From: Jannaschia pagri
GTDB lineage: Bacteria; Pseudomonadota; Alphaproteobacteria; Rhodobacterales; Rhodobacteraceae
Length of the DNA: 64,000 nt
Assembly (NCBI RefSeq): GCF_019655435.1
Contig: NZ_BPFH01000006.1
Location: 62,001-126,000, forward strand
Direction of reading: 5' to 3'
This document shows, in pieces, positions 54,406 through 63,114 of the stretch. The notes under the pieces were generated by a model. It saw nothing but the letters and a program-made list of their open reading frames with translations. It searched no databases and had not been told where the DNA came from. A program made the position numbers and the translations under genes. Position 1 is the stretch's first letter; each line of letters begins with the position of its first letter.

Positions 54406-55400
54406 ACCTACGCGGGGCACAGGCCGCGCGGTTCTTCGCCAAGCCTGATCCCGGCACGGTCGGTGCGCTGATCTATGGCGGCGATGCCATGCGGGTTGCC
54501 TTGAAACGGCAGGAGTTGATCGCAAACCTCGCCGGACCCGGGGCCGATGACGAAATGCGCCTGACGCGGATGTCCGGGGCTGAGGCCAAGTCTGATCCTG
54601 CCGCAGTTTTGGATGCCCTAAAGGCCGTTGGGTTCTTTCCAGGTCCCCGTGTCGTCTTTGTCGATGGCGTGACCGAGGCCCAGGGCGGTCCCATCTTACA
54701 GGCTTTATCCGATTGGTCCGACGGGGATGCAGCGCTGGTGGTCACGGCGGGGGCACTCAAGAAAACCTCCAAACTGCGCAAAGCGTTTGAGGCGCATCCC
54801 AAGGCCGTGGCCGTGGGTCTTTACGATGAACCCATGGGCCGCGAAGAGGTCGAGGCCGCCATTGCAGCCGAGGGCCTGTCGCTCACGCCCGAGGCCCGGC
54901 GCGGGGTCGAGGCCCTGTCACAACAGCTTGATCCAGGTGATTTCCGTCAAACTCTGACCAAGCTGTCCCTCTATGCAGGCGGATCCGAGGTCGACGCAGA
55001 CGCCGTCGCCCTGATGGCGCCTGCCACGGTGGATGCCGATACGGATCAAGTGATCGCCGCCGCCGCCGAAGGGCAGGCGGGCGCCATTGGCCCTTTGATG
55101 CAACGGCTGAGCGGGCAGGGTGTTGCCGCCGTCACTCTGGTGATCTTTGCCACGCGGCACTTTCAGCAACTGCACACGGCCGCCGTTGCGGGTGGGGTTG
55201 GTGGGCTGCGCCCGCCGGTCTATGGCCCCCGCCGGGATGCCATGGAACGTCAGGTCCGCGCTTGGGGTGCCCGGAAACTAGAAGGGGCCTTGGCCCTGTT
55301 GATGGAAACGGATTTGACGCTGCGATCGTCGGCCCGCGCGCCGGATATGGCCGTGATGGAGCGGGCCTTCATCCGCCTTGCCATGATGGCCCGCAGTTAG
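54402..55400 (+). CDS. holA: DNA polymerase III subunit delta
   Basis: A 332-residue clamp-loader subunit. The GTVGALIYGGDAMRVALKRQELI segment near residues 19-41 and the VVFVDGVTEA segment near 83 belong to the AAA-like fold, with no Walker A, as usual for delta. The C-terminal collar helices include ALLMETDLTLRSS near 300. It follows lptE in a 4-bp overlap, so leuS, lptE and holA form one operon. Confidence 0.94.
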   Translation: MNLRGAQAARFFAKPDPGTVGALIYGGDAMRVALKRQELIANLAGPGADDEMRLTRMSGAEAKSDPAAVLDALKAVGFFPGPRVVFVDGVTEAQGGPILQALSDWSDGDAALVVTAGALKKTSKLRKAFEAHPKAVAVGLYDEPMGREEVEAAIAAEGLSLTPEARRGVEALSQQLDPGDFRQTLTKLSLYAGGSEVDADAVALMAPATVDADTDQVIAAAAEGQAGAIGPLMQRLSGQGVAAVTLVIFATRHFQQLHTAAVAGGVGGLRPPVYGPRRDAMERQVRAWGARKLEGALALLMETDLTLRSSARAPDMAVMERAFIRLAMMARS

Positions 55401-55412
55401 GGAGACGCGCCT

Positions 55413-56009
55413 ATGTATACACTCCACGGACGGGTTAAGAGCCGCGCCCTGCGTACCCTCTGGATGCTGGAAGAGCTGGGCCTGCCCTATAGCTACCACG
55501 CGACCGAGCCACGCTCGCCCGAGGCCTTCGCCGTCTCGCCTCTGGGCAAGGTGCCGGTTCTGCTGACCGAAGATGGCCCCGTCTACGACTCGGTCGCGCA
55601 GATGACCATGCTCGCGGATCGGGAGGGGCGGTTCACACATCCTGCGGGTAGCCATGCGCGCGGCGTGCAGGACGGTTTCACCAATTCTGTCACAGAGTTG
55701 CTGGATGTGATCCTCTGGGAAATGGCCAAACATGTCTTTGTCTTGCCGGCGGACCAGCGCGTCGCGGCGATCAAGGACAGTCTGCGCTGGCAGTGGGAAC
55801 GCAACGCTGGGTTGGTGGCCGAACTGCTGGGCGGCGGGCCCTATGCAACGGGCGCGGAGCCGACGGTGCCGGACGTCCTGCTTGCCCATTGTTGCGGCTG
55901 GGCGGCGGGGCTGAAGCTGGACCTGCCTTCGCCCTTGCGGACACATATGACCATGATGCGCGCGCGGCCTGCGTTCCGTCGGGCCATTGCTCAGGGTGAG
56001 GCTGCATAG
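55413..56009 (+). CDS. Glutathione S-transferase family protein
   Basis: A 198-residue GST. The N-terminal thioredoxin-like domain (MYTLHGRVKSRALRTLWMLEELGLPY) has the Ser/Arg region for glutathione, followed by GKVPVLLTEDGPVYDSVAQM near 46-65, with the conserved cis-Pro and Ser/Asp pair. The C-terminal helical domain is complete. Substrate unknown. GGGAGA precedes the ATG, 13 bp after holA. It overlaps the convergent flavoprotein gene by 19 bp at the 3' end. Confidence 0.9.
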   Translation: MYTLHGRVKSRALRTLWMLEELGLPYSYHATEPRSPEAFAVSPLGKVPVLLTEDGPVYDSVAQMTMLADREGRFTHPAGSHARGVQDGFTNSVTELLDVILWEMAKHVFVLPADQRVAAIKDSLRWQWERNAGLVAELLGGGPYATGAEPTVPDVLLAHCCGWAAGLKLDLPSPLRTHMTMMRARPAFRRAIAQGEAA

Positions 56010-57148
56010 GCGGCAGCCGCGCGCCCAGCCCAGCGGCCCGTAGCCAGACACGCCGTGATCAACCAGCCGCCTGTCGGGGCCTCCCAATCCAGCATCTCAC
56101 CCGCCGCGAAGGTGCCTGGGCGCGTGCGCAGCATCAGGCGGTCGTCCAAAGCCTCCCACCGGAGGCCCCCTGCCGTGGAAATGGCTTGATCCATATCTTG
56201 TGGGCCCTGGATCTGCGCCGTCAGCATCTTGATGGTGGGGGCCAGATCCTCGGGGAGCGGACGCGCCCATTCCTGGATCAAGGCAATTTGGACTGGCGTC
56301 AGCTTCAGCGCACGGCGCAGGTGGTTCGACAGGCTCTGCTTGCCCCGTACTGCCAGGCGCGCGCGGACCTGCTCCAGCGTCAGATCGGGTTTGAGGTCCA
56401 GCGTCAGTGGGGCGCCGTCGCGCAGGGCTGGGGTCAGGGGATAGAGCCCGCCGCCCTCCAACCCTGTGCGAGAGACGACGATCTCACCGCGCAGGGTCTG
56501 ACCGCCTGCGCTCAGACCGATGTTCTTGAGGGGCGTGCCGAAGTGTTTGGCCATATGGGTTGACCAAGCCACGCGAAACCCGACGTTCGACGGCTGAAAT
56601 GGGGCGGTCAGACCGGTCAGATGCGTGGTCCATTTGCCGTCAGATCCGAGCCGCCTCCAGGACGCGCCGCCCAGGGCCAGGACGGTGGCGCCTGGAGTTA
56701 CTTGAGCGCCGTCCGCGAAGGTCAGCGCATCTCCGTCCCAGCCCGTCCAACAGGCCCGCCGAACCAGTGTAACGCCCAGGCCGTCCAGCCGTGCGAGCCA
56801 CGCGCGCAGGAGCGGCGAGGCCTTCATCGTCTCGGGAAAGACCCGGCCCGTGGACCCGACGAAAGATGGCTGCCCCAAATCTTCCATCCAGGTGCGAACC
56901 TCAGCGGGGCCGAAAGCTGCGACCATTGGCTCCAACTCGACTTGGGCGTAAGTCTCTGTAAAAGCGGGCGTTGTGTGAGTGACGTTCAGCCCCGATTTGC
57001 CAGCCATAAGCAGTTTGCGCGCCGGACTGGGCATCTGGTCATAGATCGTCACACGCGCGCCCGCCCGCGCTGCAGCCTCGGCTGCCATGAGGCCGGCGGG
57101 GCCTGCGCCGATGACGGCGACGGTTGATTTGCGGTCGGTCTGGGTCAT
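55991..57148 (-). CDS. NAD(P)/FAD-dependent oxidoreductase, TIGR03862/HI0933-like
   Basis: A 385-residue flavoprotein. The dinucleotide motif VAVIGAGPAGLMAAEAAARAG lies near residues 11-31, MAGKSGLNVTHT near 51-62 is the family signature, and GGWLITACLATGRWAGRAAA near the C-terminus closes the FAD site. Function unknown. The start at 57148 is used; an ATG at 57160 is alternative and would share bases with the divergent HNH start codon. Either way no promoter space exists between the two genes. Confidence 0.86.
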   Translation of the reverse strand: MTQTDRKSTVAVIGAGPAGLMAAEAAARAGARVTIYDQMPSPARKLLMAGKSGLNVTHTTPAFTETYAQVELEPMVAAFGPAEVRTWMEDLGQPSFVGSTGRVFPETMKASPLLRAWLARLDGLGVTLVRRACWTGWDGDALTFADGAQVTPGATVLALGGASWRRLGSDGKWTTHLTGLTAPFQPSNVGFRVAWSTHMAKHFGTPLKNIGLSAGGQTLRGEIVVSRTGLEGGGLYPLTPALRDGAPLTLDLKPDLTLEQVRARLAVRGKQSLSNHLRRALKLTPVQIALIQEWARPLPEDLAPTIKMLTAQIQGPQDMDQAISTAGGLRWEALDDRLMLRTRPGTFAAGEMLDWEAPTGGWLITACLATGRWAGRAAAAYAASP

Positions 57149-57158
57149 TTCCCCCCGC

Positions 57159-57479
57159 ATGTCAGAGAGCGCGCCGCCCGACCACCCTATCTGTGCCCTG
57201 TGCGAACGTCCCATTCTGCCCGGTACACCGCAGAGCTTGCATCATTTGATCCCAAAACTGCGCGGCGGAAAGGGCGGGCCGACTGTCCTTATGCATCAGA
57301 TATGTCACAATGAAATCCACGCGAGCGCGTCTGAGGCGGAGCTGGCGCGGTTGTGGAACACGCCCGAAGCGCTCCGCACCCATCCCCGGCTGGAGAGGTT
57401 CATAAAATGGGTGCGGAAACGGCCCGCCGATTTCCATTCGAAAACACCGGGCGCGCGGCGGGGCTGGAAACGGCGCTGA
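57159..57479 (+). CDS. HNH endonuclease-like protein
   Basis: A 106-residue protein with an HNH/HNHc-type metal-binding fold: CALCERPILPGTPQSLHHLIPKLRGGKGGPTVLMHQICHNEIH covers residues 12-54, with a CxxC pair, two adjacent His, and a C-H-N-E-I-H end. The C-terminal half is basic. It probably binds or cuts nucleic acids; no restriction methylase or toxin-antitoxin partner is near. The start at 57159 is 11 bp from the divergent flavoprotein start. Confidence 0.85.
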   Translation: MSESAPPDHPICALCERPILPGTPQSLHHLIPKLRGGKGGPTVLMHQICHNEIHASASEAELARLWNTPEALRTHPRLERFIKWVRKRPADFHSKTPGARRGWKRR

Positions 57480-57875
57480 CATAGGGGGGTGATACAGGGG
57501 TGACCGTGGTATGATCTGGGCCGGACGCGGCGGGTGGTCCGCTTTTACTTGGGTGAGTGTGACGACAGCCAGTTCCGTGGCGGCGGAACGCGCAGGTGCG
57601 TTGGGACGCCGCTATCTTCGACCCGTCCGGTGAGGCCGTACCCCGACGTTTGGACGGCGACGAACGATGGGACCGTCTCTGAATGGCAGGAGAGGACCGC
57701 AACTGGGCGGTTCCCAAAATCGCCCCACGTTGCCATATCGGCCGTCACTGCAAGGTGGGCCGTGACGCCTGGTGACCGCGCGAAACGGAGCGCCATCTCG
57801 TTGTCGATGAACGTTTCAAGTCCTGAGTAACCCGCGCCGTAGACCCCATACGGTCGAAGCCGCCACCAAGGCCGC
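57480..57875. other. 396-bp gap, possible gene remnant on minus strand
   Basis: No gene is supported with confidence. A minus-strand frame stays open from 57925 to 57545 (126 codons, including an AHLAVTADMATWGDFGNRPVAVLS-like stretch with protein-like composition), but it overlaps msrA, lacks a good start and resembles no family I know. The plus strand also stays open in another frame. It may be a decayed gene or uncharacterised small protein. Confidence 0.3.
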
Positions 57876-58499
57876 TTATTTCGCGAATGGCGCGGCGTCG
57901 CCCCAAACCTCCAGGACCCGTGCATCCCGGCCGCAGCCCTTTCGGTACCGCTTGTAGGCGTCGGCCTTGGTCACGAAGACCCCGACGGAGGTGATGCCAA
58001 GGCGGTCGTCGGATTTGTAGTAGTCCTGGTGGTAGTCATCGACCGGGTAGAACGTGCTGACGTCGTAGATCGGTGTGACGATGGATTGGCCAAGCGCTGC
58101 CTCGGCGTCCGCTTTGGCGGCCTCGGCGGCGGCGCGTTGCTCTGGTCCATCGACCCAAATGGCCGTCGTATACTCCAAGCCCCGGTCGCAGAACTGGCCT
58201 CCCGCATCGAGCGGATCGATGGACCGGAAGTAGAGGTCTAGGATGTCTCGGTAGCTGATCGCTCCATCATCGAAGGGGATGCGCACCGCTTCGATATGGT
58301 CGCCTGAGCGGCGGTAGACCGGGTCCGGCGTGGTGCCGCCGGTAAAGCCCGAGACGACATCGCCGACGCCTTCGACGGATTCGAAGTCGGCCTCGATACA
58401 CCAGAAACAGCCGCCCGCGAGCACAGCGGTCTGCGTGTCGGCCACGGCGGGCGCAGTCAGAAGGGTGAGGGCGGCGGCGAAGGGGGCAAAATGTTTCAT
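57876..58499 (-). CDS. msrA: Peptide-methionine (S)-S-oxide reductase, exported form
   Basis: A 207-residue MsrA. Signal peptide residues 1-20 (MKHFAPFAAALTLLTAPAVA) indicate export to the periplasm. The catalytic motif GGCFWCIEADF (C31, E36) follows directly, then the VSGFTGGTTPDP segment and FYPVDDYHQDYY near the C-terminus. C-terminal KGCGRDARV could supply a resolving Cys. No msrB is adjacent. The start at 58499 is chosen for the signal peptide. Confidence 0.93.
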   Translation of the reverse strand: MKHFAPFAAALTLLTAPAVADTQTAVLAGGCFWCIEADFESVEGVGDVVSGFTGGTTPDPVYRRSGDHIEAVRIPFDDGAISYRDILDLYFRSIDPLDAGGQFCDRGLEYTTAIWVDGPEQRAAAEAAKADAEAALGQSIVTPIYDVSTFYPVDDYHQDYYKSDDRLGITSVGVFVTKADAYKRYRKGCGRDARVLEVWGDAAPFAK

Positions 58500-58557
58500 G
58501 TCCCCGATATGGGGCGCCATCGGTCGATTGGCTAATGACGGTTGCGTGGGGTGCCAA

Positions 58558-58601
58558 GCCCCCGCTGCGCAGCGGGGGCAAGCCCCGGCGCGCGCCGGGG
58601 C
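58558..58601. terminator. Two perfect GC palindromes at argG 3' end
   Basis: A 22-base perfect palindrome (58558-58579, arms GCCCCCGCTGC) and a 20-base perfect palindrome (58582-58601, arms GCCCCGGCGC) lie three bases apart, 13 bp beyond the argG stop. They can form hairpins in either strand. There is no T tract, so termination is likely structure- or Rho-assisted. Confidence 0.55.
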
Positions 58602-58614
58602 GTGTCCCGCAGGT

Positions 58615-59835
58615 TTAGTCGGCGACGCGTTTGTTGCGATTGGCCACCAGCTTGAGGCGCAGGGCGTTGAGGTGGATGAACCCCTTCGCATCGGCCTGAT
58701 CATAGGCGCCTGCATCTTCTTCGAAGGTCACATGGGCCTCGGAATAAAGCGAATGATCGGACCAGCGGGCCACCGTGCGTGCGCTGCCCTTGTAGAGTTT
58801 GAGGCGAACGGTGCCCGATACATGCTCCTGACTCTTGTCGATCAGGGCCTGGAGCATTTCGCGTTCGGGCGAGAACCAGAAGCCGTTGTAAATCAGCTCC
58901 GCGTAGCGGGGCATGATGCTGTCCTTCAGGTGCCCGGCCCCGGAATCGAGCGTGATCTGTTCGATCCCACGATGGGCCTCCAACAGCAGCGTGCCGCCCG
59001 GCGTCTCATAGACGCCCCGGGATTTCATACCGACAAAGCGGTTTTCGACCAGATCGAGGATGCCGATGCCGTGCTTGCCACCCAGCTCGTTCAGCTTGGT
59101 CAGGATCGTGGCGGGGGACATGGCCTCACCGTTGATTGCGACTGCGTCGCCGCGTTCAAAGGTGATCTCGACCATCTCGGGCGTGTCGGGGGCGTCTTCG
59201 GGGCGGGTAATCCGCTGGAGGACGTAATCGGGCGCCTCCTCCGCAGGGTCCTCCAGCACCTTGCCCTCGGACGAGGTGTGTAACAGGTTCGCGTCGACCG
59301 AGAATGGGGCCTCACCGCGCTTGTCCTTGGCGATGGGGATCTGGTTCTTCTCGGCGAAATCGATCAGCTTCGTGCGGCTGCTGAGGTCCCACTCGCGCCA
59401 GGGGGCGATGACCTTGATGTCGGGGTTCAGGGCATAGGCGGCCAGTTCGAACCGGACTTGGTCGTTGCCCTTGCCCGTTGCACCATGCGCGACAGCATCC
59501 GCGCCCTCGGCTGCGGCGATCTCAACCAGGCGCTTGGAGATCAGCGGGCGCGCGATGGAGGTGCCCAGCAGGTACAGCCCCTCGTAGAGCGCATTCGCCC
59601 GGAACATCGGGAAGACGAAGTCGCGGACGAATTCCTCGCGCAGATCCTCGATATGGATGGAGGTGGCGCCCATCATCTCAGCCTTGGCGCGGGCGGGCTC
59701 CAATTCCTCCCCCTGGCCCAGATCGGCGGTGAAGGTGACGACCTCGCAGCCGTATTCCGTTTGAAGCCATTTCAGAATGATCGAGGTGTCCAACCCGCCC
59801 GAATAGGCGAGCACGACTTTCTTGGGCGCGTCCAT
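58615..59835 (-). CDS. argG: Argininosuccinate synthase
   Basis: A 406-residue enzyme of arginine synthesis that joins citrulline and aspartate with ATP. The P-loop-like YSGGLDTS motif lies near residues 10-17, [15 protein letters not shown] near 114-128, and the [17 protein letters not shown]-like segment (here [17 protein letters not shown]) near 260-276. The start at 59835 is the conserved [14 protein letters not shown]. The gene stands alone, with paired palindromes after it. Confidence 0.97.
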   Translation of the reverse strand: MDAPKKVVLAYSGGLDTSIILKWLQTEYGCEVVTFTADLGQGEELEPARAKAEMMGATSIHIEDLREEFVRDFVFPMFRANALYEGLYLLGTSIARPLISKRLVEIAAAEGADAVAHGATGKGNDQVRFELAAYALNPDIKVIAPWREWDLSSRTKLIDFAEKNQIPIAKDKRGEAPFSVDANLLHTSSEGKVLEDPAEEAPDYVLQRITRPEDAPDTPEMVEITFERGDAVAINGEAMSPATILTKLNELGGKHGIGILDLVENRFVGMKSRGVYETPGGTLLLEAHRGIEQITLDSGAGHLKDSIMPRYAELIYNGFWFSPEREMLQALIDKSQEHVSGTVRLKLYKGSARTVARWSDHSLYSEAHVTFEEDAGAYDQADAKGFIHLNALRLKLVANRNKRVAD

Positions 59836-59940
59836 GGGTGTGTCTCCGAACTTGGGTCCGGGACGCGGGTAGGCCCCTTCGGCCCCCACCGCAAGCCCCC
59901 CGTGGGGGGCGGACGCGCCGTGGAGGCCGGGGCGGACACG

Positions 59941-60384
59941 TCAGTCCGCCGGAGTCCGACGCAACTCCGGCGCGTTTTCCAGCATGTCGCCCGTCATCAT
60001 GACGGTCAGGAACCACTCATTGGGGTCGTCATCTTCGCGCACGGGGCGCAGTGCGGACCAGTCGATTGCGACCTCGCGCTCACCGATGCCGAGGAACCCG
60101 CCGATGTCGAGCACGACGGCTTCCAACTCGCCTTGGGTGTTGATGATCATGTCACCGATCTCGCCGATGTCATCCCATTCCGCTGCGGCCCCGGCGGGCT
60201 GCGGCGTGTCGATGGGCAGCTCCCTATCGGTGACGTAGATGCGGGTGCCGATCAACGTCGTCGCCATGTAGCTCTCGCCGTATTCCAGCGATGTGGTGGA
60301 GAAGGGCGCGGTGGTATGGCCATCGGCCAGCGCAGCGGTGCCGCTCAGGATGAGCGCGGCGGTCGTGAGGGGAAGACGGGACAT
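59941..60384 (-). CDS. PRC-barrel domain protein, exported
   Basis: A 147-residue protein with a signal peptide of about 20 residues (MSRLPLTTAALILSGTAALA), then a PRC-barrel-like domain (TTLIGTRIYVTD near 42-53, IGEIGDMIINTQGELEAVVLDIGGFLGIGEREVAIDW near 70-107). In roseobacters, PRC-barrel proteins of this type are periplasmic and of unknown role. An AAGGAG ribosome-binding site precedes the ATG. It is divergent from a membrane-protein gene. Confidence 0.86.
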   Translation of the reverse strand: MSRLPLTTAALILSGTAALADGHTTAPFSTTSLEYGESYMATTLIGTRIYVTDRELPIDTPQPAGAAAEWDDIGEIGDMIINTQGELEAVVLDIGGFLGIGEREVAIDWSALRPVREDDDPNEWFLTVMMTGDMLENAPELRRTPAD

Positions 60385-60510
60385 GGGATCTCCTTTGGGG
60401 CCTGTTTGCAGGTGTCGGAGCAACGCATCCCAATGGCCTTTGTTCCCTCGTCCGTTGACGCCGCCACGGGACCCGCTTACCTCCGATACGGTCAGCGGAG
60501 AGGGGACCCC

Positions 60511-61263
60511 ATGCTAAGTTGGAACATCTTCAAACGCGCCGCTCTGCTTGTCATCGACAACCTGGGCGCGGCACTGCGGCTGAGTGTGGTGCCCTATGGG
60601 CTGTTGGTTGTGGCCAGCTTTTACTTCATCGGATCGCTGGATGTCACAAGCTGGCAGGTGCAGTTGGAGGTCGGCCCGGAGGAGATGCCAAACCTACCCG
60701 ATGGTTTCCTTGGCGGTGTGTTGGCGTTGTCCCTTGTCCAGCTGGGGGTCTACATCTGGATCGCCATCGCTTGGCATCGCTACATCCTGTTGCAAGAAGG
60801 CGGTGAGGGATGGCTCCCGAGCCTCAGCACGGAGCTGTTCGTCGGCTATCTCTGGCGTTTGATCCTGCTGATCTTGGTCATGGTCGCCGTCTTGATCGCG
60901 GTGACCCTGGCCTTGACGATCCCCTTGCCCGTGGTCGGAATTCCTGTGTCGATCATCCTCGGTATCTTGATTTTCTATCGTCTTGGCCTCGTCCTCCCTG
61001 CGGTTGCGGTGGGGAACCCCATGACGCTGCCGGAGGCCTGGGCCGCGACCAAGGGGCAGTCCGGTACGGTTATCACCCTGGCGGTCTTGTCCTTTGTCCT
61101 ATCGCTGTTGTTCGAATTGCCGGCTCTGGTCGGTGGGGCGGACCCATCGGGTCTGGTGTCGATGGTGTATAACCTTGTGGTTGGGTGGTTCCTGATCCTG
61201 CTGGGCGTGAGCGTCTTGAGCACCCTCTACGGCCATTTCGTCGAAGGACGATCCGTTGAGTGA
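60511..61263 (+). CDS. Membrane protein of unknown function
   Basis: A 250-residue membrane protein with about six hydrophobic segments, in layout like the membrane domain of glycerophosphoryl diester phosphodiesterase-like or DUF975-like proteins. I cannot name a function. GGAGAGGGG precedes the ATG at 60511; the longer frame reads antisense through the PRC-barrel gene. The end overlaps the ilvA TTG start by 8 bp, so the two are probably co-translated. Confidence 0.75.
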   Translation: MLSWNIFKRAALLVIDNLGAALRLSVVPYGLLVVASFYFIGSLDVTSWQVQLEVGPEEMPNLPDGFLGGVLALSLVQLGVYIWIAIAWHRYILLQEGGEGWLPSLSTELFVGYLWRLILLILVMVAVLIAVTLALTIPLPVVGIPVSIILGILIFYRLGLVLPAVAVGNPMTLPEAWAATKGQSGTVITLAVLSFVLSLLFELPALVGGADPSGLVSMVYNLVVGWFLILLGVSVLSTLYGHFVEGRSVE

Positions 61264-62488
61264 TGTCGTGACGGCCGCCGAGGCCGCCACGGCAGCCATG
61301 CGAGACGTCTTTCCCGCGACGCCATTGATGCGTAACGACTATTTGTCCGACCGTTTTGGGGCGGACATCTGGTTGAAGCGAGAGGATTTGACCCCCGTTC
61401 GGTCTTACAAATTGCGCGGTGCGTTCAACGCCATGCGCAAGCTCGATGGCGGCAAAGTGGCCTGTGCCAGTGCGGGCAATCACGCCCAGGGCGTCGCTTG
61501 GATGTGTCGTCATTTGGGGGTCGACGGGACGATTTTTATGCCGGTCACGACGCCGGGCCAAAAGGTCGACAAAACGCGGCTCTTCGGCGGTGATCGGGTG
61601 GACATTCGCCTGACCGGGGATTTCTTCGATGATACTTTGGCAGCGGCAAAGGATTGGTGCGCGGAGGCAGGCGCCACGTTTCTGTCCCCCTTCGACGACC
61701 CGGATGTGATCGAGGGACAGGCCTCCGTTGCGGTTGAGATGATCGATCAATTGGGCGGCCTTCCCGATCTTGTCGTCTTGCCCGTCGGCGGCGGGGGGCT
61801 GTCAGCCGGGATGCTGTCGTACCTGCGCGCGCGTGGGACGGTTCCAGAGATGCGGTATGTGGAGCCCCTGGGGGGCGCCAGCCTCGCAGCGGCCCTCGCG
61901 GCTGGGACGCCGGTGACGTTGCCGTCCCTGGACACGTTTGTGGATGGTGCGGCCGTTGCGCGTATCGGGACCCGGACCTTTGAGATCCTGCGCCAAGTGC
62001 CGCCGCAACACGTGCTGCGCGTGCCGGAGAACCGCGTCTGCATCACCATCCAGGAGCTATTGAATACCGAAGGTGTGGTGCTGGAACCTGCCGGTGCCCT
62101 GTCGGTTGATGCGCTGCGGGATCTGGGGCCCGAGATTGCTGGTCGGCGCGTGGTCTGTGTCGCGACCGGGGGAAATTTCGACTTCGAGCGGCTGCCCGAT
62201 GTGAAAGAGCGGGCCATGCGGTATGCAGGGACCAAGAAGTACTTCGTGCTCCGCATGCCGCAACGACCTGGCGCCTTGCGGGATTTTCTCTCCGTTCTGG
62301 GTCCAGAGGACGATATTGCCCGGTTCGAATACCTGAAAAAATCCGCGCGAAATTTTGGAACGGTCTTGATTGGGATCGAGACTGCGACGCCCGAGGCCTT
62401 TGACGTCCTGGAGCGGCGCATGGGCGACTTGGGCTTTTCGTGGCGAGACTTGACCGACGATCCGATGTTGGCGGAACTGGTCGTCTGA
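61256..62488 (+). CDS. ilvA: Threonine ammonia-lyase, IlvA type
   Basis: A 410-residue PLP enzyme that deaminates threonine to 2-oxobutanoate, the first step to isoleucine. The PLP lysine K52 lies in SYKLRGAFNAM, the glycine loop VGGGGLSAG near 180, and a C-terminal ACT-like domain (KKYFVLRMPQRPGALRDFLSVLG, about 325-400) suggests isoleucine feedback. The start is TTG, with AAGGA seven bases upstream; GTG at 61268 is alternative. It overlaps the upstream membrane-protein gene by 8 bp. Confidence 0.94.
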   Translation: MSDVVTAAEAATAAMRDVFPATPLMRNDYLSDRFGADIWLKREDLTPVRSYKLRGAFNAMRKLDGGKVACASAGNHAQGVAWMCRHLGVDGTIFMPVTTPGQKVDKTRLFGGDRVDIRLTGDFFDDTLAAAKDWCAEAGATFLSPFDDPDVIEGQASVAVEMIDQLGGLPDLVVLPVGGGGLSAGMLSYLRARGTVPEMRYVEPLGGASLAAALAAGTPVTLPSLDTFVDGAAVARIGTRTFEILRQVPPQHVLRVPENRVCITIQELLNTEGVVLEPAGALSVDALRDLGPEIAGRRVVCVATGGNFDFERLPDVKERAMRYAGTKKYFVLRMPQRPGALRDFLSVLGPEDDIARFEYLKKSARNFGTVLIGIETATPEAFDVLERRMGDLGFSWRDLTDDPMLAELVV

Positions 62489-62669
62489 AGCCGAAATGCC
62501 GGAGAAGCGGCACAGCGAGTGACTGCGGCGATTGCGAGGACGGGACCTGTACACGGCGGGCTAATGGATGCGCTTACGCTTCGTCGGGCGTGGCTCATAA
62601 CACGATAGCCAATGCCCGGACCTCTTCGGTCTTCTGATCCTGTTCGAAGGCATGGCACATGCATGACGA

Positions 62670-62987
62670 TCACGGCTGCATCAAAGCGACGTCGATGCTT
62701 TCAACGGACCGTCTCAGTGTGTCCCGCAGAACTTCTGCGGTTTGCGCGCGGTCGTTTCCTGGCACAGCTGCGGCGAGGTCGGCCTGTTTGGCCAGACTTA
62801 TCAACCCAATGTTCAAAGCCCCGCTGCGCAAGAAATGGGTCGCCTTCGCATGTTCTTGATCACAGAGACCCGACGCAATCCGCGCAATCGTTTCTTCTGC
62901 TTCCTGTTGGAAGATTCCGAAGACAACCGCCATGTCTTCTTCACCAATCTCCTGGCGCAATTCGGATATGCGATTCTTGTCCACCAT
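62670..62987 (-). CDS. Hpt (histidine phosphotransfer) domain protein
   Basis: A 105-residue single-domain Hpt protein. The phospho-His region is ATHFLRSGALNIG with H51 at the expected place; the usual H-x-L-K-G-S is here H-F-L-R-S-G, a conservative variant. Helices flank it as in Hpt four-helix bundles. The start at 62987 is chosen because the domain begins right after it. It is divergent from the receiver-PP2C gene, 127 bp away, and is a likely phosphate donor for its receiver. Confidence 0.85.
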   Translation of the reverse strand: MVDKNRISELRQEIGEEDMAVVFGIFQQEAEETIARIASGLCDQEHAKATHFLRSGALNIGLISLAKQADLAAAVPGNDRAQTAEVLRDTLRRSVESIDVALMQP

Positions 62988-63114
62988 GGCATTCGTTTCG
63001 CACGCCAGGCGTGAACAAGTCGTAAACTCGCCCCAAGTTGGAGCACATGTTCGGTGTTCACGGAACTTTAAGACCCATCCAGTTAGCACGTCGACCGCAA
63101 AGAGTGGTTGAGTC

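Noticed and set aside
57159-57479. HNH gene as part of a restriction or toxin system
   Set aside because: There is no methylase, immunity or antitoxin gene beside it, and the neighbours are housekeeping genes.
59458-60510. Upstream extension of the membrane protein frame across argG and the PRC-barrel gene
   Set aside because: The extension is antisense to two clear genes; GGAGAGGGG before 60511 marks the real start.
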